Positions 25,140 through 32,906 of a stretch of DNA of 45,872 nucleotides are shown piece after piece. The first letter of the stretch is position 1, and each line of letters begins with the position of its first letter. The notes below the pieces were generated by a model. The model searched no databases, had not been told where the DNA came from, and worked only from the letters and a program-made list of their open reading frames with translations. The stretch comes from an uncultured SAR86 cluster bacterium (lineage in GTDB: Bacteria; Pseudomonadota; Gammaproteobacteria; Magnimaribacterales; AG-339-G14), in NCBI GenBank assembly GCA_902540995.1, contig CACBOY010000009.1:1-45872 (forward strand). The letters are read 5' to 3'. A program made the translations under genes and the position numbers.

Positions 25140-27284
25140 TTAAAATCTTTTGCTGTAAGAAACTCTAACGTTTTGAGACTCACCTACTGAAACTTGATGG
25201 TCAGAGTGAGAATGAAGGTAATAAGTTTCATCACCTAGGTTTTCAATATTAATCCTTACAACATCGTTTTCACTTGGAGTAATTGTCATCGCCATATCTA
25301 ACCTAGTGTAATCAGGTAATAATGGTCCAGATTCCGCATTAATATAGGATTCATCTTGGTATGTTGCTCCAAAGCTAATTTCAAACAGGTCGTTAGCTTG
25401 GTGTGTATACCACAACGAATAAGTGAGCTCAGGTATTTCCTTTGCTGCTCCCGATCCCTTCGATTTAGTAGCATCTACAGAAGCTAGGCCAAATCTAATA
25501 GCATTGTTATCATTAACTTGGCCGTTAAGAGTTATTTCAAAACCATCGATTTCCAAACCTATTTCTCGTGTTTCTTCGCCAGTTCCATTATCAAAAGCAG
25601 TTGCTTTAGTCTGTTCACCTGTGAAATAAGCTAATGCAAGCGAGAGACCTGAATCCGTGTCGTATTTAAAACCTAATTCAGTATTTTCAAAAACATCTGG
25701 ATCGAACTTGCCAGAATCTCCTTTAAAAGTCTTATATTGTTCGCCCGAACGAGGTTGAAATGCCTCACTGTAGCTAAAGTATAGCGACATGTTTTCTTGA
25801 GGTTTAAAAATTAATCCTAAGCGAGGTGAGAAAAGAGAATCTTTTTTTGTTAAGCTTGGATTAGTTCCATTTAAAGCTCCTTTGCCTGTTCCATCAACAG
25901 TTATGCCGTATTGTTTAATTGTAGTTTCAACTTCGTCATAACGACCACCTAGGATCATGTTCCACTGGTCTGCTAAGTCTATGTTACCTTGAAGATAGAG
26001 TGAAGTAACTTCGATGTCAGTATCAGATTGGTTGTTCAAATCAGATATATAATCGACATAAGTAACTTGGTCTTGAGTTACGTCAGCATCTGTCAATCCA
26101 CCTGTTTCAAGCGTTCGTCTGTTTGTAAGATTTCCATTTGCTACATTAAAATTCATGTTTCTGACTGGCATAAAGATTTCATTATCGTCTCTAGTAGAAG
26201 AGAAGTAAGTGTTGTAACGGTGGTTATTGTTTTCAGTATCAACCATTTCAAAACCTACAGTTAATGTTCCTTGATCAAATTCATTTATGCTGCTTAAAGA
26301 AATGATTAAGCTTTCACGCATAGTTACATCACGATATCCATCCATCTTAGCTCCCATGGAAGCTGTGTAATCAGACACGTACAAGTTTTGGTACATTTTT
26401 CTGAAATCGTTTGCAGTAACACTAAAATTAAGTTTTCCAGTATCAGAATAATTGTGATTGAGTGAGCCTTTTAAAATATTTGCTTCAAGCGTTGTTGTAT
26501 TAAGGTCTTTAGTACCAAAAACAATGTCTTTCATAGCATCAATTGGACTTTTAGTTGCATCATCAGTTGGAATACCTCTATCAACGAATCTTTCGTGATC
26601 AGCGTATTCATAAGACAAATCTATAGTTGTCGCTGAGTCAACTTGAATTTTCATAGTCGGGTTAACACCTACTCTATCTCCACTAAACATGTCTCTGTGA
26701 TTAGCAAGCGAATCAACATGAACGTTTAAACGAAAAGCAACGTTATCGTTGACTATGATATTTCCGTCCATAGCAACGTCTCCGCCACCAAAAGAATCAA
26801 TACCGGTGTCAAGAGAGCTAAAGGTTTCGCCAATTTGAGCAGTCTTAGAAACTCTATTGATTAGACCACCAGTTCCGCCACGACCAAATAAAAGTGCATC
26901 ACCGCCTTTAAGTATCTCAACTTGCTCAACGTTGTAAAGAGATCTGTAGTATTGAACGTCGTCTCTTACACCATCTTGATAGAAGTCTGCAGTTGATCTA
27001 ACTCCACGGAATACCACAGCATCCCTGTGACCTTCACCCTGGGAAGTGTTTACTCCAGGTGTGTATCTAATTAAATCGCCTATTTGCCTGAATCCTTGGT
27101 TTCTAATGTCATCATCAGTGATAACAGATACTGATTGAGGAACATCCAAAATCGGTACTGGGGGTTTAAGAGAGTTAACTTGATCTTTGTAAAGGACTTT
27201 GCCTTTAACCTCAAGAGTCTCATCTTGCGCGTAAATTGCTGAAGTTGTAATAACTAAAGCGAAAAGAAAAATAATTTTTTTCAT
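25140..27284 (-). CDS. TonB-dependent siderophore-type receptor
   Basis: Outer-membrane receptor of 714 residues. The signal peptide is MKKIIFLFALVITTSAIYAQ. The plug domain then shows PQSVSVITDDDIRNQGFRQI, FRGVRSTADFYQDGVRDD and YNVEQVEILKGGDALLFGRGGTGGLINRVSK, a pattern typical of ferric-siderophore receptors of the FhuE/Fiu kind. The beta barrel ends VRVSYSKRF with a terminal Phe. The ligand cannot be told from sequence. Two Fur-type palindromes in its promoter support an iron role. It lies between the heme locus and the FTR1 permease. Confidence 0.92.
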   Translation of the reverse strand: MKKIIFLFALVITTSAIYAQDETLEVKGKVLYKDQVNSLKPPVPILDVPQSVSVITDDDIRNQGFRQIGDLIRYTPGVNTSQGEGHRDAVVFRGVRSTADFYQDGVRDDVQYYRSLYNVEQVEILKGGDALLFGRGGTGGLINRVSKTAQIGETFSSLDTGIDSFGGGDVAMDGNIIVNDNVAFRLNVHVDSLANHRDMFSGDRVGVNPTMKIQVDSATTIDLSYEYADHERFVDRGIPTDDATKSPIDAMKDIVFGTKDLNTTTLEANILKGSLNHNYSDTGKLNFSVTANDFRKMYQNLYVSDYTASMGAKMDGYRDVTMRESLIISLSSINEFDQGTLTVGFEMVDTENNNHRYNTYFSSTRDDNEIFMPVRNMNFNVANGNLTNRRTLETGGLTDADVTQDQVTYVDYISDLNNQSDTDIEVTSLYLQGNIDLADQWNMILGGRYDEVETTIKQYGITVDGTGKGALNGTNPSLTKKDSLFSPRLGLIFKPQENMSLYFSYSEAFQPRSGEQYKTFKGDSGKFDPDVFENTELGFKYDTDSGLSLALAYFTGEQTKATAFDNGTGEETREIGLEIDGFEITLNGQVNDNNAIRFGLASVDATKSKGSGAAKEIPELTYSLWYTHQANDLFEISFGATYQDESYINAESGPLLPDYTRLDMAMTITPSENDVVRINIENLGDETYYLHSHSDHQVSVGESQNVRVSYSKRF

Positions 27285-27317
27285 AATAAATTCATCTCTT
27301 AAATAAGATTGATTATC

Positions 27318-27338
27318 AAATGATAATGATTATCATTT
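27318..27338. promoter_or_regulatory. Fur box overlapping the -10 of the siderophore receptor promoter
   Basis: A perfect 10-1-10 palindrome, AAATGATAAT-G-ATTATCATTT, matching the Fur consensus GATAATGATTATCATT. Read on the minus strand, a promoter TTTACA (27343-27348), 17 bp, TATCAT (27320-27325) has its -10 inside the box, so bound Fur should block polymerase. The leader to the ATG at 27284 is about 30 nt. Confidence 0.9.
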
Positions 27339-27352
27339 ATATTGTAAATGAA

Positions 27353-27371
27353 AATGAGAAACATTCTCATT
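27353..27371. promoter_or_regulatory. Second Fur-type box upstream of the siderophore receptor
   Basis: A perfect 8-3-8 palindrome, AATGAGAA-ACA-TTCTCATT, just upstream of the -35 (centre 34 bp from the first box). It resembles the box before the FTR1 gene in its right arm. Confidence 0.7.
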
Positions 27372-27399
27372 CAGATATATATTTATACTTTTTTATTTT

Positions 27400-28290
27400 T
27401 TAAGCATAAAAACGTCGCCAGAAAGTAAGTCCCAGCAAAAGAGAAGCCAACCATGCAAAAAGTTCCACATAGTTTGGGTTACTGTTGTAACCAAAAAATC
27501 CTTTTAAGAATGCACCAATGCTTCCACTATCATGCATGATGTGAGTATATTTGCCCTTCCCTTTGATGTTGTAACTATAGAGAAAGGATTGATCATTTTC
27601 TTCAAGTTCTTCCTTAGGCTTTAAAATATCCCAAGGTCTAGATATTTCCTCTTTGCTTTCAAGACCAACTATTTGCAAATTATCGGATTTAACCAAATAA
27701 CTTTCAATTTCATGAGTGCCGTAAGCAACCATGCCTGAAGCTAAGAATACCAACAACAAGGTTGTCGCTTGGAAGAAAGATCTAATATTGAATCTTTTTC
27801 CTTGAATAACAAAGATATAAACCAGTATCAAAGCAGCGATTATTCCAGTAAAAAATCCTAAATAAGAGAAGCTTTGAGTCATAGAAAAACTAGCTAAAAG
27901 GAATACAACTGTTTCAAAACCCTCTCGAATCACTGAGAAAAAAACCAAAAAGAAAACTCCCCAGGATGAGCTCAAGGCAATTGCTGACTGCTCTTCAAGT
28001 TGCTTTCGATCGCTGACATGTTTTGAAAGCCAAAAAATTACATACCAAATAAAGCCTGCGGTTATGAACATAAAAATTCCCTCAAAGAGAGCTTTGAGAG
28101 AATTGTTTCCCAGAGCCTGCTGAGCTGAAACTATAAAATAAGCGACCAAGATGCTAGCAACAATTGATGTCAAAACAGCAAGCCAAAGCTTTTGAGTTGA
28201 AGCGCCATTGCTCGTTAAAAATAAATAAATGATTCCTACAATTAGAGCAGCCTCTAAAGTTTCTCTAAATAAGATAATAAATTCGTTCAT
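27400..28290 (-). CDS. FTR1-family iron permease
   Basis: A polytopic membrane protein of 296 residues with about seven hydrophobic segments. It carries the two iron-binding motifs of the family, FRETLEAAL near residue 10 (usually REGLE) and IREGFETVVFL near residue 120. It resembles EfeU, the permease of the EfeUOB system, but no efeO or efeB partner is adjacent. A Fur box overlaps its promoter, so iron repression is likely. It lies between two TonB receptors. The iron form transported (Fe2+ or Fe3+) cannot be decided from sequence. Confidence 0.92.
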   Translation of the reverse strand: MNEFIILFRETLEAALIVGIIYLFLTSNGASTQKLWLAVLTSIVASILVAYFIVSAQQALGNNSLKALFEGIFMFITAGFIWYVIFWLSKHVSDRKQLEEQSAIALSSSWGVFFLVFFSVIREGFETVVFLLASFSMTQSFSYLGFFTGIIAALILVYIFVIQGKRFNIRSFFQATTLLLVFLASGMVAYGTHEIESYLVKSDNLQIVGLESKEEISRPWDILKPKEELEENDQSFLYSYNIKGKGKYTHIMHDSGSIGAFLKGFFGYNSNPNYVELFAWLASLLLGLTFWRRFYA

Positions 28291-28319
28291 AGAAAAAATA
28301 AGGATATTTTAAAAATGAA

Positions 28320-28348
28320 AATGATAACTATTCTCATTAAAATAACAA
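28320..28348 (-). promoter_or_regulatory. FTR1 promoter with Fur box
   Basis: On the minus strand, TTGTTA (28343-28348), a 16-bp spacer and TATCAT (28321-28326) form a promoter. A 19-bp Fur-like palindrome, AATGATAA-CTA-TTCTCATT at 28320-28338 (7 of 8 arm bases paired), covers the -10 and part of the spacer. The FTR1 ATG is at 28290, about 24 nt downstream of the expected start. The divergent TonB receptor at 28457 begins about 120 bp away and may or may not share this site. Confidence 0.75.
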
Positions 28349-28456
28349 GTTCTTTGACTTTTTTTCTATGTATTTTTTTTAGCTTATGACTCGACTTTAT
28401 AAGGAAAATAAAGGTATCATTGCCAGATAAACAATTATTATCCAGGGGGGATAACA

Positions 28457-31400
28457 ATGTATAAAAAACTTTTACTTACGGGAGTCCTTCTCTCGTTTTT
28501 TTCGGGCTTGAGTTTTACTCAAGATGAACAAGTTACTGTAATAGGTTCCTTGATTAAAGGTACCCCAATCGATACAGGTTCACCAATATCAACATTTAAT
28601 GCTGAAGAAGTTGCTTCTCAAAATAACTTAAATATTGTTGAGCTTATTAAAATGGTTCCTGGTAGTTCAGGAATGGATGGTGAAGCCAACCAGTTCGGTT
28701 CAAATGCTTCTGAGGGTATTGCTAACGTAAACTTGCGTGGTCTTGGTACCAATAGAACTTTGGTTCTTGTTAACGGCAAAAGACAAGTAACAGTCCCAAT
28801 CGCGACTGGTGCTGGAAGGTCCGTTAACTTAAACGATCTACCTATGTCTGCTTTAAGTAGAATAGAAATCCTTAAAGAAGGTGCTGCCGCGACTTATGGT
28901 TCTGATGCCATAGCTGGGGTAGTAAACTTCATCACTGATTCAACTTTTGAAGGATTGAGAGTTAATTTCGGTGCTAAAGGCATATCAGGTGCCGAGCAAG
29001 ATGGTAATGAATTCTCTATAACCTATGGAACAGCCCTTAATGATGGAACTAACTTTCTTTTATCACTTGGTGCTCAGAAAAAAGGAGAGCTTCGTGCGGA
29101 AAATACTGAATACGTCAGAAGAAGTTTTAAAGAAAATGGCGTTGGTGGTTGGTCTTCTTTCGGTAACCCAGGTACTTTTGTTTTTAAACTAGATGATGGT
29201 AATGCTAATACCGCTGCACCGACTGGCTATGTTGGAGACCCTGGTTGTAATGCTTCTGGTGGTTATGCGCAATTGCTCTCAGCAGATTCAAAAGTAGCCC
29301 ATAAAGATGCTGCTGGAAATACTATAAGTGAAACTGACATGGGTGGGTATCACACCTTATGTCGTTACCAATACGCATACTTTGATAACGTTCAGGAAGA
29401 ACAAACCAATTCTCAACTTTGGATGGAATTTAATGGAGACGTAAACGGGGAACATGATTTTCATGTGGAATTTTCTTACGGAAAAACAAACGTTCCTAAC
29501 TATGCTACATCTCCTTCTTATCCCCCAAACAATCCTACTGCAACAGTTGTTCCTAACTATCACCCTGGATTGCAAGCTTTGTATACACAACATCCAGCTT
29601 TTGCAACTCTATTAAAAGGAACTGCGTTTGGAGGAGATGGAACTACTCAAAGAGCTGCGCATGCAATGTTTGCAAGGCCTTTTGCTACAGCGGGAAATCC
29701 AAACGGTGCTTCCAATGGAGCGGAAAATGAATTTAGAAAGTATGACGTTTACAGATTTGCTTTTGATTTTGAAGGTTCTTTAACCGATGGAATCGATTAC
29801 AGCACAGGATTGAACTATTCACAAAGTGAAGGTAACTATACTTTCTCAGATACACAACAAAATAAATATAATTCTTCGCTATGGGGTTATGGTGGACCTA
29901 ACTGTCCATATGAAATGACTGCGCTTAGCGCAACAGGTGTTCCAACTATGACACACAAAGTTACAGGAGTTAACGCTACTCTTAGCGCAACACCTCCTGC
30001 TGGTTGTGGTTACTTGAACATCTTCTCGAATGCCTTTGAGCAAGGGAACCAAGCATTTTATGATAATAAAAACCCCTTTACTGGAGACAATCAAGTGGGG
30101 ACTTCTATTAAAGATAAAGTTGGTAAAAACCCTCACTATTTAGCAGCTCAAGCTAACGATCCAGATTTTCTTAGATGGTTAGTTGACAGAGGTGAAGTTG
30201 AAGCTAAATCTACTTTGATGACTGCAGATTTCACCATACAAGGCCTTATGGGTTCCCTATCTGGTGGAGATGCCGCATGGGCTTTTGGTTATGAAAGAAG
30301 AGAGTACAATCTTGAGCAATCGCTGCCTGCGAATGCTGGAACAAAACTTTCACCAACTCACGATATCTTTGACGGAGACAAACATCCTTGTCTATTACCC
30401 AAAGACAACAGAGATGCTACTGAAAGAGCTAACTGTTTAGCTACAAACCCTGCGGGTCTGTTTATGTTCTTAGCTCCTGCTTACGGAAGAGACCAAAGCC
30501 AAGAAGTTGATTCTCTATTTGCTGAATTCGCACTTCCAATTTTGGATAATTTCGACATGCAATTGGCTTTAAGATATGAAGATTATGGCAATGTTGACTC
30601 TGTAGATCCTAAAGTCGTAATGCGTTGGACACCAATTGATGCACTTACTTTAAGGTTTACTGGACAAACTACGTTTAGAGCTCCAAACCCAGATGAAATT
30701 TGGGACAAGAGATCTACATCACTTGCCTATGTATCTCAAACCGGTGCGTTTAAAGCAATTGATGCTACTGGTAATCCTAATCTTGAGCCAGAAGAAGCGA
30801 CTACTTACAACTTCGGTATCATAACTGACTTTGGTACAGACAATTGGACAGCAACAGTTGACTACTACAACTTTGATTTTGATAACCCAATCATTACCGA
30901 AGCATATGCGCAAATTGCTGCAGCTTATGCTGCGGGTAAAGCTGCTGGTGCAACAGCTGCCCAAACTGCTGCTTTTAATGCTGTTAAAGGCCAAGTACGA
31001 GGTGGACCTAATTACCTAACCGATGGTTCTTTTGCAGCTAGTGAAATTGCAAGAATAGAAACTCTCTATGTTAACGGTCCACAAACGGAAACAGATGGGC
31101 TTGATATATATGTCAGATGGGAAGACGACTATGCTAATGGTGTTTTATCTGCAGGTATGGAAGCAGCTTACGTAATTGATTACAGTGTTGCTGCATACTC
31201 TAAAGGTGGTGCTCAAATAGCTGGTGCTTATGAATGTGCTGGTTACTTCAACATCAATAACACTTGTAGATCTATGCCTGACCTTAAGTCAAAAGCATTT
31301 GTGAACTATGTAACTGATCAACACAATTTTTATGGTGCCATCAATTACATATCTTCGTATGAAGACAGACGTTCAAATGTTGAGATTGCTCCTCATACTA

Positions 31401-31573
31401 CTGTAGATGCTACTTACACTTACAGTTGGGATGACTTCAGTATGTCTTTCTCAGCATATAATCTTACTGATGAACAACCTCCATTTACTTTGTGGGAAAT
31501 GAGCTATGATCCAAATACTCACAGTCCATTAGGTAGATACTTTAAAGTAGGTTTTACATACAATATGGAGTAA
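28457..31573 (+). CDS. Large TonB-dependent receptor (substrate unknown)
   Basis: A 1038-residue outer-membrane receptor. The signal peptide is MYKKLLLTGVLLSFFSGLSF. A plug follows with DEQVTVIGSLI (TonB-box-like region), VNLRGLGTNRTLVLVNGKR, IEILKEGAAATYGSDAIAGVVNFIT, then a long barrel ending in a YFKVGFTYNME-type strand. The NLRGLGTNRTLVLVNGKR/GSDAIAGVVNF plug type is common in marine and Xanthomonas/Caulobacter-like receptors for large or unknown substrates. A strong ribosome-binding site (CAGGGGGG) precedes the ATG. It is followed at once by a strong terminator, so it is probably monocistronic and highly expressed. Confidence 0.9.
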   Translation: MYKKLLLTGVLLSFFSGLSFTQDEQVTVIGSLIKGTPIDTGSPISTFNAEEVASQNNLNIVELIKMVPGSSGMDGEANQFGSNASEGIANVNLRGLGTNRTLVLVNGKRQVTVPIATGAGRSVNLNDLPMSALSRIEILKEGAAATYGSDAIAGVVNFITDSTFEGLRVNFGAKGISGAEQDGNEFSITYGTALNDGTNFLLSLGAQKKGELRAENTEYVRRSFKENGVGGWSSFGNPGTFVFKLDDGNANTAAPTGYVGDPGCNASGGYAQLLSADSKVAHKDAAGNTISETDMGGYHTLCRYQYAYFDNVQEEQTNSQLWMEFNGDVNGEHDFHVEFSYGKTNVPNYATSPSYPPNNPTATVVPNYHPGLQALYTQHPAFATLLKGTAFGGDGTTQRAAHAMFARPFATAGNPNGASNGAENEFRKYDVYRFAFDFEGSLTDGIDYSTGLNYSQSEGNYTFSDTQQNKYNSSLWGYGGPNCPYEMTALSATGVPTMTHKVTGVNATLSATPPAGCGYLNIFSNAFEQGNQAFYDNKNPFTGDNQVGTSIKDKVGKNPHYLAAQANDPDFLRWLVDRGEVEAKSTLMTADFTIQGLMGSLSGGDAAWAFGYERREYNLEQSLPANAGTKLSPTHDIFDGDKHPCLLPKDNRDATERANCLATNPAGLFMFLAPAYGRDQSQEVDSLFAEFALPILDNFDMQLALRYEDYGNVDSVDPKVVMRWTPIDALTLRFTGQTTFRAPNPDEIWDKRSTSLAYVSQTGAFKAIDATGNPNLEPEEATTYNFGIITDFGTDNWTATVDYYNFDFDNPIITEAYAQIAAAYAAGKAAGATAAQTAAFNAVKGQVRGGPNYLTDGSFAASEIARIETLYVNGPQTETDGLDIYVRWEDDYANGVLSAGMEAAYVIDYSVAAYSKGGAQIAGAYECAGYFNINNTCRSMPDLKSKAFVNYVTDQHNFYGAINYISSYEDRRSNVEIAPHTTVDATYTYSWDDFSMSFSAYNLTDEQPPFTLWEMSYDPNTHSPLGRYFKVGFTYNME

Positions 31574-31585
31574 GTCTTGCTTAAT

Positions 31586-31618
31586 AAAAAAAAGCCTCTG
31601 CTTGCAGAGGCTTTTTTT
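31586..31618. terminator. Bidirectional rho-independent terminator
   Basis: An 8-bp GC-rich stem, GCCTCTGC with GCAGAGGC across a TT loop, is flanked by eight As on the left and seven Ts on the right. It therefore works for both the plus-strand receptor gene and the minus-strand tesA, whose stop codon lies in its edge. Confidence 0.93.
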
Positions 31619-32243
31619 ATTTAAAGATATTCAGTAATTCTTTTTTGACTTGCTCGGCAATAATTTTCTGAGCTTTTTGATTGGGATGAATTCCATCTAA
31701 TTGCATTAAGTCCTTATCAAGGGCAACTTTTTCTAACAAAAAGGACATCTTAGGAATGCTTTTTTCTTGAGCTATTTCTGAATAAATACTTTCAAACGCC
31801 GCTATATAATTTTTTCCATAATTCGGCGGTATTCTTATTTGCATAATTATTGGATAAGCCCCGGCTTCTAAAGAAACATCTATTATTTTAATTAAGTTAT
31901 GTTTGATTTTATCAATTGGATAGCCTCTCAGTGCATCGTTACCGCCCAGTTCAACCAAAACATAATTTGGCCTGTATTGTTTTAAATCATTCTCAATTCT
32001 GGATAAGCCGCCAATGGTTGTATCTCCCGAAATACTAGAGTTGATAATCTGTAATTCCTTTCCAGATGTCTTCAATGAAACCTCCAATAACTGAACCCAA
32101 TTTTCCGATTCTTTCAATCCATAACCAGCTGAAATACTGTCTCCTAAAATCAAAAGCTTCTTTGATTCTGCAGTGATAGAATAAGAAAAAGTTAAAAATA
32201 AAATTAATATTATTTTTAATCCATATTTTTCTAAAAAATTCAT
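31617..32243 (-). CDS. tesA: TesA-like SGNH esterase / acyl-CoA thioesterase I
   Basis: A periplasmic SGNH hydrolase. It has an N-terminal signal (LKIILILFLTFSYSITA), then the GDSISAGYGL nucleophile block, the Gly motif ISGDTTIGGL, the LGGNDALRG block and the C-terminal DGIHPN with catalytic Asp and His. At 208 residues it matches E. coli TesA. Linkage to divergent ybbA-ybbP is the same as in E. coli. Its ATG lies 3 bp from the ybbA ATG. TATAAT at 32250-32255 (minus) ends 6 nt before the ATG, which would make the mRNA leaderless. Confidence 0.93.
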   Translation of the reverse strand: MNFLEKYGLKIILILFLTFSYSITAESKKLLILGDSISAGYGLKESENWVQLLEVSLKTSGKELQIINSSISGDTTIGGLSRIENDLKQYRPNYVLVELGGNDALRGYPIDKIKHNLIKIIDVSLEAGAYPIIMQIRIPPNYGKNYIAAFESIYSEIAQEKSIPKMSFLLEKVALDKDLMQLDGIHPNQKAQKIIAEQVKKELLNIFK

Positions 32244-32246
32244 TTG

Positions 32247-32906
32247 ATGATTATAGAAGCAAGAAATTTGTCAAAAAAGATTATTTTTAATAATCAGGAA
32301 ATAGTCATTCTAGACGATATCAATCTTGAAGTAAGTGCTTCTTCTTCCTTAGCAGTAATTGGACCTTCTGGCTCAGGAAAATCTACTCTTTTGGGTATTT
32401 TAGCTGGCCTCGATTCCCCAAGTTCTGGTGAGATATTTATCAATCAAACAGCTCTACATAATCTATCTGAAGATGCTCGAGCAAAAATCAGAAAAGACTC
32501 AGTTGCATTTGTTTTTCAGAACTTTGAACTCTTAGCAGGCCTTAATGCTTTGGAAAATGTGATGCTTCCTATAGAGCTAAAAGGCAAGAAAAAAGCAAGA
32601 GCCATTGCCGAAACTTACCTTGAAAAAGTAGGTATGCAAAATCGCTTAACGCATTACCCTCAGCAACTTTCTGGAGGGGAACAGCAAAGAGTTGCTATAG
32701 CTAGAGCTTTTGCCTGTGAAGCCGATGTATTGTTTTGCGATGAACCAACTGGAAATTTAGATTCCAGTAACAGCGAGCTGATCGCCAATCTTATCTTTGA
32801 TACTTTTATGGAATCCTCAAGTGCATTGGTTATTGTGACTCATGATATTTCCTTAGCAAATAGATGCGATCAAAAAATAGAGTTAGTTGATGGCAAAGTC
32901 TTATGA
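32247..32906 (+). CDS. ybbA: ABC transporter ATP-binding protein YbbA (LolD/MacB-like)
   Basis: The ATPase of a type VII-style ABC system. Walker A GPSGSGKSTLLG, Q-loop VFQNFELL, signature LSGGEQQRVAIARAF, Walker B VLFCDEPTGNLDSSN and the H-loop VTHDISLA are all intact. At 219 residues it is a single domain. The ATG at 32247 was preferred to a TTG at 32244. It works with YbbP, with which it overlaps by 4 nt (ATGA). Physical linkage to tesA suggests a periplasmic lipid or esterase-related task, but the substrate is unknown in the family. Confidence 0.93.
   Translation: MIIEARNLSKKIIFNNQEIVILDDINLEVSASSSLAVIGPSGSGKSTLLGILAGLDSPSSGEIFINQTALHNLSEDARAKIRKDSVAFVFQNFELLAGLNALENVMLPIELKGKKKARAIAETYLEKVGMQNRLTHYPQQLSGGEQQRVAIARAFACEADVLFCDEPTGNLDSSNSELIANLIFDTFMESSSALVIVTHDISLANRCDQKIELVDGKVL

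Noticed and set aside
28457..31573. Reverse-strand ORFs inside the large TonB receptor (for example 29357-29593 and 29879-30136)
   Set aside because: They have no family features, no ribosome site and odd amino acid make-up; they are shadows of a clear receptor gene.
32266..32276. TTGACA upstream of tesA as a perfect -35
   Set aside because: The spacer to TATAAT is only 13 bp, too short for a sigma-70 promoter, so I do not claim it as a -35.
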